A DNA stretch of 7,983 nucleotides, taken from JAICTV01 sp035634055. Lineage in GTDB: Bacteria; Planctomycetota; Phycisphaerae; Tepidisphaerales; Tepidisphaeraceae. Below are positions 1 through 4,491 of the stretch, piece by piece; position 1 is the stretch's first letter; every line of letters begins with the position of its first letter. The notes under the pieces are model-generated. The model was not told the DNA's origin, did not search any database, and saw nothing but the letters and a program-made list of their open reading frames with translations. The stretch is taken from the NCBI GenBank assembly GCA_035634055.1, contig DASQDR010000112.1, positions 1 through 7,983 on the forward strand, given 5' to 3'. The position numbers and the translations under genes are program-made.

Positions 1-10
1 CCGACACATC

Positions 11-52
11 GATCTCGGGCCGCGCTCCCCGCGCGGCCCGAGATCTTTTTTT
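11..52 (+). terminator. Strong rho-independent terminator
   Basis: A perfect 15-bp inverted repeat (11-25 against 31-45) with a 5-base loop is followed directly by seven T residues (46-52) on the plus strand. This is the textbook form of an intrinsic terminator. It should end a plus-strand transcript that comes from a gene off the left edge of the window. The minus-strand side has no matching T tract close by beyond the stem itself, so it is probably directional. Confidence 0.9.
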
Positions 53-158
53 GCGCGCCGCCTCGCCGTCGCGGCGGCTGTGATTCCCGTCGATGCCGGC
101 AGCACCTCGCGCCCCGCGAGCAATGCGTCCCTCGCGCCGACGAGAAGACGTCGCGCGA

Positions 159-194
159 CCCGGGCTCGCTCGCGACGCGGCGAGCGAGCCCGGG
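159..194 (-). terminator. GC-rich hairpin just past the hlyIII-like gene; possible terminator
   Basis: A perfect 15-bp inverted repeat (159-173 against 180-194) with a 6-base loop (GACGCG) starts 10 bases past the stop codon of the minus-strand hemolysin III gene. Its position suits a terminator or a 3'-end stabiliser for that gene. On the minus strand the stem is not followed by a T tract, so it is not a classical intrinsic terminator. Direction is assigned only from its place after the minus-strand gene. Confidence 0.5.
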
Positions 195-204
195 CCGACG
201 CTCG

Positions 205-861
205 TCAAGCTACGTACCGCACCATCAGCACGAAATGGCACGTGCTGCCGACCAGCACCAGCGTGTGCCACAGGTCGTGGGCGGAGAACTTGCCGGGCCA
301 GGGGTGCGGGCGGTCGAAGACGTAGATGGCGGCGCCGACGCTGTAGGCGATCCCGCCCGCCGCCAGCCACGCCACCGCCCCTGCGGGCAGCTTCGCCCAC
401 GCCGGCGGCACCAGCGCCACCAGCCACCCCATGACCAGGTACATCAGCGGGCGAAGCCGCTCGGAGCGCCCGGGCCGCAGCGTCACCAGCAGGATCCCGA
501 CCGCCGCCAGCGTCCACTCCGTCGCCAGCAAAGACCATCCCCACGGCCCGCGCAGGTTGACCAGGCAGAGCGGCGTGTAGGTCCCGGCGATGAGCAGGAA
601 GATCGCCGCAAAGTCGAAGCGGTCCAGCCGCTGCTCCGCCTCCGCTGAGCAGTGCAGGGAGTGCGCCAGCGCGCTGGCGGTATAGAGCAGCACCAGGCTC
701 GAGCCGTACAGCGCGAAGCTCACCAGGTGCAGCGGCCGCCCCTCCGCCAGCACCAGCAGCGCGACCAGCCCCGCCACCGACAGCGCCGCCCCCACCCAGT
801 GCGACAGGCCGCAGTACGGGTCCTTGATGAGCCGGCGGATCCCGGCAAGCTCCTGGTGCAT
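205..861 (-). CDS. Hemolysin III family / PAQR-type membrane protein (TrhA-like)
   Basis: A 218-residue integral membrane protein with about seven hydrophobic segments, the usual size for the bacterial hemolysin III (YqfA/TrhA) branch of the PAQR superfamily. Conserved marks are the N-terminal DPYCGLSHWVGA segment (about 14-25), the SALAH motif with S63 and H67 in the second span, RFDFAAIFLLIAGTYTP with D83 at the third span, and HDLWH (H195, H199) in the last span. In PAQR proteins the Ser/His, Asp and paired His residues build a metal-binding, hydrolase-like site inside the membrane. Despite the name, members are not generally cytolysins; TrhA in E. coli has been linked to membrane lipid/energy balance. 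The ATG at 861 is the first start and gives the normal family N-terminus; no good Shine-Dalgarno is visible. It stands alone and is divergent from the gene at 957. Family assignment is firm; the exact activity is not known. Confidence 0.9.
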   Translation of the reverse strand: MHQELAGIRRLIKDPYCGLSHWVGAALSVAGLVALLVLAEGRPLHLVSFALYGSSLVLLYTASALAHSLHCSAEAEQRLDRFDFAAIFLLIAGTYTPLCLVNLRGPWGWSLLATEWTLAAVGILLVTLRPGRSERLRPLMYLVMGWLVALVPPAWAKLPAGAVAWLAAGGIAYSVGAAIYVFDRPHPWPGKFSAHDLWHTLVLVGSTCHFVLMVRYVA

Positions 862-872
862 CGCCGGCCCAC

Positions 873-900
873 ATTATCGGCGGGGCGGGCGAATGAGAAA
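873..900 (-). promoter_or_regulatory. Weak candidate promoter for the hlyIII-like gene
   Basis: On the minus strand a GATAAT hexamer (878 to 873) lies 16 bases after TTTCTC (900 to 895). The -10 is five of six to the sigma70 consensus; the -35 is poor. The -10 lies only 11 bases before the ATG at 861, so the transcript would have almost no leader, which fits the lack of a Shine-Dalgarno sequence. It is a motif match only. Confidence 0.3.
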
Positions 901-910
901 CGACGGGAGT

Positions 911-916
911 TATAAT
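911..916 (+). promoter_or_regulatory. Candidate -10 box (TATAAT) for the zinc-ribbon gene
   Basis: A perfect TATAAT stands out in a GC-rich intergenic region 40 bases before the ATG at 957. No good -35 hexamer is present at 16-18 bases upstream, so it may depend on an activator or be of another type. A weak ribosome binding site, AGGGGC (944-949), lies 7 bases before the ATG. Confidence 0.45.
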
Positions 917-956
917 CCCCGCGCCGCCCCGCCGCGCGGTACAGGGGCGAGCGACG

Positions 957-1505
957 ATGAGCGAAACGACCCAAACCGTCAGCGTCCGGTGCAACCACTG
1001 CGGCGCGCCGCTCCAGGTGGGCGGCGCGGCACGCTTCCTCACGTGCTCGCACTGCGGCTCGCAGCTCGAGGTGAAGCACGCCGGGGGCGCGGTCTACACC
1101 GAGGTCCTCCAGGCGATCGATCAGCGCACCGAGCGGATCGAGCGCGACGTGGCGCACCTCAAGCGGCAGAACGCCGTCGAGCAGCTCGACCGCGAGTGGG
1201 ACATGCGCCGCCAGGACCTGCTGGTAGCGAACAAGGACGGCTCGCGCACCGTTCCGTCCTCGGTCGGCGGCGTGGTGGGCGGCGTCGTCGCGGTCATCTT
1301 TGGGATTGCCTGGATGTCGATCACGGCCGGGATTGGCGCGCCGGCGATCTTCCCGCTGTTCGGCCTGCTCTTTATCGGGGCGGGGCTGTTCGGCGCGATC
1401 TCGCAGGTGGGCAAGGCGAGCGCGTACGAACAGGAGGAAGCCGACTACCGCCAGCGCCGCGCGGCGCTGCTGCGCCAGGACGAGGCGGCCGGCCCGCTGC
1501 GGTAG
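957..1505 (+). CDS. Zinc-ribbon protein with coiled coil and two membrane segments
   Basis: A 182-residue protein of unknown function. Residues 12-33 form a zinc ribbon: C12-x2-C15 and C30-x2-C33, each followed by Gly (NHCGAPL, SHCGSQL). Residues about 48-80 are charged and Glu/Arg/Gln rich and look like a coiled coil (AIDQRTERIERDVAHLKRQ). Two hydrophobic, glycine-rich spans follow at about 101-122 and 126-150, then a short charged tail (about 153-182) that could also be helical. This would place both the ribbon and the tail on the same side, most likely the cytoplasm. The ATG at 957 is preferred because the ribbon starts directly after it. The gene stands alone between a divergent and a convergent neighbour, so context gives no role. 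I do not recognise a named family; a role as a membrane-tethered adaptor is only a guess. Confidence 0.85.
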   Translation: MSETTQTVSVRCNHCGAPLQVGGAARFLTCSHCGSQLEVKHAGGAVYTEVLQAIDQRTERIERDVAHLKRQNAVEQLDREWDMRRQDLLVANKDGSRTVPSSVGGVVGGVVAVIFGIAWMSITAGIGAPAIFPLFGLLFIGAGLFGAISQVGKASAYEQEEADYRQRRAALLRQDEAAGPLR

Positions 1506-1535
1506 CTGCCTCGGCTCCGGATCACCGGCTGCGAT

Positions 1536-1552
1536 GATCGGATTTGCCGATC
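1536..1552. other. Short hairpin between convergent genes
   Basis: A 6-bp stem (GATCGG 1536-1541 with CCGATC 1547-1552) and 5-base loop lie in the 51-base gap between the plus gene ending at 1505 and the minus gene ending at 1557. It is placed like a shared terminator, but the stem is short and no T run follows on either strand, so the call is weak. Confidence 0.25.
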
Positions 1553-1556
1553 GGCT

Positions 1557-2198
1557 TCATCCGCCTGACGCGCGCGCGACTGTTCCGCACTCCGGGCAGC
1601 GGTCCGGTGAGCCGCGCAGGTCATAGCCGCACGACGCGCACAGGCCCGCGCGACTGCGGCGGCGGAACCGCCCGGCGCGGCGCCAGGCGGCGAGTGAGAG
1701 GCCGCTCAACATCCCAGCCAGCGCCGTCGGCAGCCACAGGTCGATACGGATCCACGCCTGCATGGTCTGGTACGGGCCGAACCCGCCGGTCAGCTCGCGC
1801 GGCGCGCGCCATGAGAGCCCCCACCGCTCCAGCGCCCGAGGCCCGTCGCCGAAGCCGGGGCCGATGTCGATCTGCGGGAGGACCAGCGGCGATCGCCCCC
1901 ACTCGACGCCCGCCGGATCGGTGCGGTCCAGTGCGAACGGCACGTCGCTGATGAAGTTGCCCGTGAATGCCACCTGCGTCTGATGCTCGTGCGCGACGAT
2001 GAAGGATCCGCGCAGAAGCTGGAGCCGCAGCTTCGTCCAGTCGTCCTCGGTCGCCGACAGGTTCCATCGCGTGCGCGTCAACTCGATTGGCCGTCGGTAG
2101 CTCTCGACCCACCCGCCGGCCAGGACGAGAGTCACGAGCAGCGACCCCGCCACCGCGAGCCGAGCGAGCCACAAGAACATCGCGCGCCGGATTGACAT
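1557..2198 (-). CDS. Membrane protein with C-terminal planctomycete-type zinc ribbon
   Basis: A 213-residue protein without a recognised function. An N-terminal hydrophobic segment (about 7-28) acts as a signal anchor, a roughly 120-residue domain follows (about 31-150, rich in Trp and Arg), then a second span (about 152-172), a very basic stretch (RRAGRFRRRSR, 173-183) and a zinc ribbon at the end: C187-x2-C190-GYDLRG...C201-x2-C204. The CGYDLRG...RCPECG form is frequent at the ends of planctomycete hypothetical proteins. The positive stretch after span two suggests that the ribbon is cytoplasmic and the central domain is outside the membrane. The ATG at 2198 was chosen over an in-frame TTG at 2243, whose extra 15 residues are poor; neither has a clear ribosome binding site. 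It is convergent with the gene at 957 and divergent from the gene at 2437. Function unknown. Confidence 0.8.
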   Translation of the reverse strand: MSIRRAMFLWLARLAVAGSLLVTLVLAGGWVESYRRPIELTRTRWNLSATEDDWTKLRLQLLRGSFIVAHEHQTQVAFTGNFISDVPFALDRTDPAGVEWGRSPLVLPQIDIGPGFGDGPRALERWGLSWRAPRELTGGFGPYQTMQAWIRIDLWLPTALAGMLSGLSLAAWRRAGRFRRRSRAGLCASCGYDLRGSPDRCPECGTVARASGG

Positions 2199-2426
2199 GC
2201 GGACCAAATCGTACGCGCCCGCCCGGGCCGATCGTCGCGCCAACGCGGCGCAGCGTGAGCGGTGTCACGGTCCCTGTACCCTCATTCGCGGCACAGTCGC
2301 CAGATCCTTCCCGCCTTGACGCGTAAATCTCGCTCTTGCCTCGGATTGCGGCGCGTTGGCTGTTGGTCGCGCGCGGGCGCGGCCGGTAGATTCGACCGCG
2401 GTTCAAGTCGTCGCCGTTCCCACGCT

Positions 2427-2435
2427 GAGGGAGAG
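2427..2435 (+). promoter_or_regulatory. Ribosome binding site that fixes the start of the RTX gene
   Basis: GAGGGAGAG is the clearest Shine-Dalgarno-like sequence in the window. Its GAGG core (2427-2430) lies 6 bases before the ATG at 2437 and argues against the upstream TTG at 2356. Confidence 0.6.
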
Positions 2436-2436
2436 C

Positions 2437-3102
2437 ATGCGTCCACGTCATCCCGCCGCTAGCGTCGAATCTCTGGAGTCCCGCCGCCTGCTCGCCGCGT
2501 CGCTGGCGGCGGACGGCACGCTCAACGTCACCGGCACCGCCGGCAACGACGTCATCGCTGTCGCCCTCGACGGCGTGAAGCAGCAGATCAAGGTCGTCGA
2601 AGGGACCAAGATCACCTGGTTCAAGGCGACCCTGGTCAAGAAGATCAGCGCCATGCTCGGCACCGGCGCCGACAAGTACGACGGCACCCACGCCAGCCGG
2701 CCCCAGACCGTGGACGGTGAGGCGGGCAACGACACGATCATCGGTGGCACGTCGGCGGACAACCTGATCGGCGGGCTCGATAACGACAGCGTCACCGGCA
2801 ACGACGGCGACGACAGCCTCTCCGGCAGCGGCGGGCGCGACTCGCTAGACGGCGGGCTCGGGAAGGACCGCATCGACGGCGGGTCGGGCAACGACACCCT
2901 CCGCGGCGGCGCCCACGACGACCGCATGTTCGGCGGCGCCGGCAGCGACATCTACTACGGCGACGGCGGCAACGACACCTTCTACTCCGGCGGCATGTAC
3001 AACGACTCGCTCTACGGCGGCTCCGGCACCGATAGCGCCTACGCCGACAGCGGCGACGTGCTGGAGTCGGTCGAGGTCCGCCTGACCAACCCGCCATCGT
3101 AG
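2437..3102 (+). CDS. LEPR-XLL domain protein with RTX-type calcium-binding repeats
   Basis: A 221-residue protein. Residues 10-21 (VESLESRRLLAA) are the LExRxLL motif at the N-terminus of many planctomycete extracellular proteins, thought to mark them for export or surface location. A short beta-type segment follows (about 28-75), including one stray repeat (GTAGNDVI). From about 93 to 203 the chain is about twelve imperfect nine-residue repeats of the GGxGxDxLx (RTX) kind, for example DGGSGNDTL and FGGAGSDIY, which fold as a calcium-binding parallel beta-roll. No enzyme domain is present, and the repeats end only 18 residues before the stop, so any classical C-terminal type I secretion signal would be very short. 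The ATG at 2437 has a good ribosome binding site (GAGGGAGAG, 2427-2435) and puts the motif at the N-terminus; an in-frame TTG at 2356 would add 27 unlikely residues. Probable role: small secreted or surface calcium-binding protein; function inferred only. Confidence 0.85.
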   Translation: MRPRHPAASVESLESRRLLAASLAADGTLNVTGTAGNDVIAVALDGVKQQIKVVEGTKITWFKATLVKKISAMLGTGADKYDGTHASRPQTVDGEAGNDTIIGGTSADNLIGGLDNDSVTGNDGDDSLSGSGGRDSLDGGLGKDRIDGGSGNDTLRGGAHDDRMFGGAGSDIYYGDGGNDTFYSGGMYNDSLYGGSGTDSAYADSGDVLESVEVRLTNPPS

Positions 3103-3140
3103 CCGGCCCGTTGGCTACTCCGCCCCGCACACAGCAGAGA

Positions 3141-3183
3141 ACGATCCCGGCCGGCCCACCCTCTCGGCGCTGGTCGGGATCGT
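3141..3183 (+). terminator. Long-loop hairpin after the RTX gene; possible terminator
   Basis: A 12-bp stem with one G-T wobble (3141-3152 against 3172-3183) encloses a 19-base loop and lies 39 bases after the stop of the RTX gene. The bases after it (CTCGTTCTCC) are pyrimidine-rich but not a T run. It could end the RTX transcript; the long loop makes it less than standard. Confidence 0.4.
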
Positions 3184-3293
3184 CTCGTTCTCCGAGCCCA
3201 TCGGACGACGCCGGCGCGGGGCACGCAGGGCCGGCCGCGACCTGAGCGCCTATGACTTCTGGGTGGTGAGTAGGGCCGGGATCCGAATTCCCT

Positions 3294-3324
3294 CAATGTC
3301 GCCCGCACCCCGTTGGCGACGTTG
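3294..3324 (+). promoter_or_regulatory. Stem-loop in the spacer before phoH
   Basis: A 10-bp stem with one G-T wobble (3294-3303 against 3315-3324) encloses an 11-base C-rich loop. It lies about 190 bases before the chosen phoH start. No T run follows it (the next bases are CAATGG), so it is not an intrinsic terminator. It may be part of a longer structured leader if transcription starts further upstream; this is a structural observation only. Confidence 0.35.
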
Positions 3325-3511
3325 CAATGGCGGCAGGTCGAACCCCCGCTGGCGTTAAGCGTAGTAACGGCAACGGCTTGTCACAATTCCCTGGAGAGGG
3401 TGTCCCGGGCCCGATTGAATCTCGACTTTTGCGGGCTCGCCGGCAACAATATCGGACCGGTTGCCCATTCGGGCGGCCGGAACGCCACGCATCGATTTTT
3501 ACCTGCACGAA

Positions 3512-4441
3512 GTGACGCTCAGCATCACCCTTGAACAACCGGAGAAGAAGCTGGCCCTGTTCGGGTCCGCCGATCGTTACCTGCGCATGATTCGGGATAC
3601 CTTCGGGGTCCAGGTCGTCAGCCGCGAGGACGAGCTGAAGATCTCCGGCGAGAAGGACCAGGTCTCCAAGGCGGCGGCGGTGCTCGAGCAGATGCAGAAG
3701 AAGCTCCGCCGGCAGGACTGGCTGAGCGTGGAGGACGTCGGCAACGCCATTGGCCGCGCCGCCCACGAGGAGCAGGCGCGGACCGAGGGGGAGATCGACG
3801 TCTACGCCAAGGGGCACGCCGTCAAGCCCAAGACCGAGGGGCAAAAGCGGTACGTCGAGACGATGTTCCAGAACGACCTGACGTTCTGCGTCGGCCCGGC
3901 GGGAACCGGCAAGACCTACCTCGCCGTCGCCGCCGCCGCCAGCTTGCTGAAGCACGGCAAGGCGCGGCGGCTGGTGCTGGCGCGGCCGGCGGTCGAGGCG
4001 GGCGAGCGGCTGGGGTTCCTCCCCGGCGACCTCCAGGCAAAGGTCAACCCGTACCTGCGCCCGCTGTTCGACGCCCTGCACGACATGATGGACTTCGAGC
4101 AGGTCCGCCGGTTCATGACCAATGACGTGATCGAGGTCATCCCGCTGGCGTTCATGCGCGGGCGGACGCTCAACGACGCGGTGATCATCCTGGACGAGGC
4201 GCAGAACACCACGCCCGCGCAAATGCTGATGTTTTTGACGCGCCTCGGGCACGACAGCAAGATGATCGTGACCGGCGACGCCACGCAGGTCGACCTGCCG
4301 GAGGGGCAGGAGAGCGGGCTGGTCGATGCCCTTGGCAAGCTGCGCGGCGTGAAGGGGATCGGGGTGGTCGAACTGGAGCGCGGCGACATCGTGCGGCACC
4401 GGTTGGTGCAGAACATCGTCAACGCGTACGAGCGGCGGTAG
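3512..4441 (+). CDS. phoH: PhoH-family ATPase
   Basis: A 309-residue protein of the PhoH family, the usual length. The N-terminal part (about 1-75) is the small KH-like region typical of these proteins (LEQPEKKLALFG..., then EKDQVSKAAAVLEQ). The ATPase core has a Walker A loop GPAGTGKT (128-135), the conserved LARPAVEAGERLGFLPGD stretch (about 155-172), Walker B VIILDEAQN (224-232) and TGDATQVDLP (254-263), all intact. PhoH proteins bind and hydrolyse ATP and are linked to RNA metabolism; the operon partner YbeY supports this. The start is uncertain: a GTG at 3512 gives the family-like N-terminus (MTLSITLEQPEKKLALFG), while a TTG at 3461 would add 17 unconserved residues. Neither has a good ribosome binding site. 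It is the first gene of the operon, followed after 50 bases by pgpH. Family certain, start moderately sure. Confidence 0.93.
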   Translation: MTLSITLEQPEKKLALFGSADRYLRMIRDTFGVQVVSREDELKISGEKDQVSKAAAVLEQMQKKLRRQDWLSVEDVGNAIGRAAHEEQARTEGEIDVYAKGHAVKPKTEGQKRYVETMFQNDLTFCVGPAGTGKTYLAVAAAASLLKHGKARRLVLARPAVEAGERLGFLPGDLQAKVNPYLRPLFDALHDMMDFEQVRRFMTNDVIEVIPLAFMRGRTLNDAVIILDEAQNTTPAQMLMFLTRLGHDSKMIVTGDATQVDLPEGQESGLVDALGKLRGVKGIGVVELERGDIVRHRLVQNIVNAYERR

Positions 4442-4463
4442 CCGACGCTCGGACGACGAGGGT

Positions 4464-4489
4464 TCACCGGGCAGAACTCGACCCGGTGA
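4464..4489 (+). promoter_or_regulatory. Hairpin at the phoH-pgpH junction, over the pgpH start region
   Basis: A perfect 8-bp stem (TCACCGGG 4464-4471 with CCCGGTGA 4482-4489) and 10-base loop fill most of the 50-base gap between phoH and pgpH. It covers a possible GTG start (4486) and ends 2 bases before the ATG at 4492, in the place where a ribosome binding site would be. No T run follows. It may limit translation of pgpH or mark a processing site in the mRNA; function is inferred from place alone. Confidence 0.4.
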
Positions 4490-4491
4490 TC

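Larger units (their letters stand above)
3103..3511 (+). other. 409-base gene-free spacer and leader of the phoH operon
   Basis: No frame on either strand here has a convincing protein. Besides the hairpin at 3141-3183 there is a second one at 3294-3324 and a small one at 3353-3369 (5-bp stem CGTTA/TAACG). A weak promoter candidate, TCGACT (3422-3427) with 17 bases to AACAAT (3445-3450), matches the sigma70 consensus at four of six positions in each box and would start transcription about 55 bases before the chosen phoH start. The region from about 3240 to 3510 looks less GC-skewed than the coding DNA around it, as expected for regulatory sequence. I could not match it to a known riboswitch. 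Confidence 0.5.

Noticed and set aside
2316..2321. TTGACG as a -35 box for the RTX gene
   Set aside because: No acceptable -10 box lies 16-18 bases downstream. A TTGGTC (2363-2368) with TAGATT (2387-2392) pair is also too weak to call.
2356..2436. TTG start adding 27 residues to the RTX protein
   Set aside because: The ATG at 2437 has a good ribosome binding site and places the LExRxLL motif at the N-terminus, as in the family.
1621..2691. A 356-codon minus-strand frame across the intergenic region and the start of the RTX gene
   Set aside because: It overlaps the well-supported 1557-2198 gene in another frame and has low-complexity Arg/Ala/Gly-rich sequence without domains.
3279..3290. GGATCCGAATTC, adjacent BamHI and EcoRI sites as found in cloning vector polylinkers
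   Set aside because: The 12-base match ends there; flanking bases do not continue as any vector polylinker I know and the surroundings look like normal spacer DNA. Most likely chance, though read mapping across the site would settle it.
3277..3293. A tRNA T-arm-like sequence (CGGGA, TCCGAAT, TCCCT)
   Set aside because: No matching acceptor stem, D-arm or anticodon arm lies upstream at the right distance, and the outermost base pair of the arm fails. Not a tRNA, and no sign of an integration site.
3103..3511. A cyclic di-AMP (ydaO-type) or cyclic di-GMP riboswitch before phoH
   Set aside because: Attractive because of pgpH downstream, but I could not line up the conserved core sequences of either class by eye.
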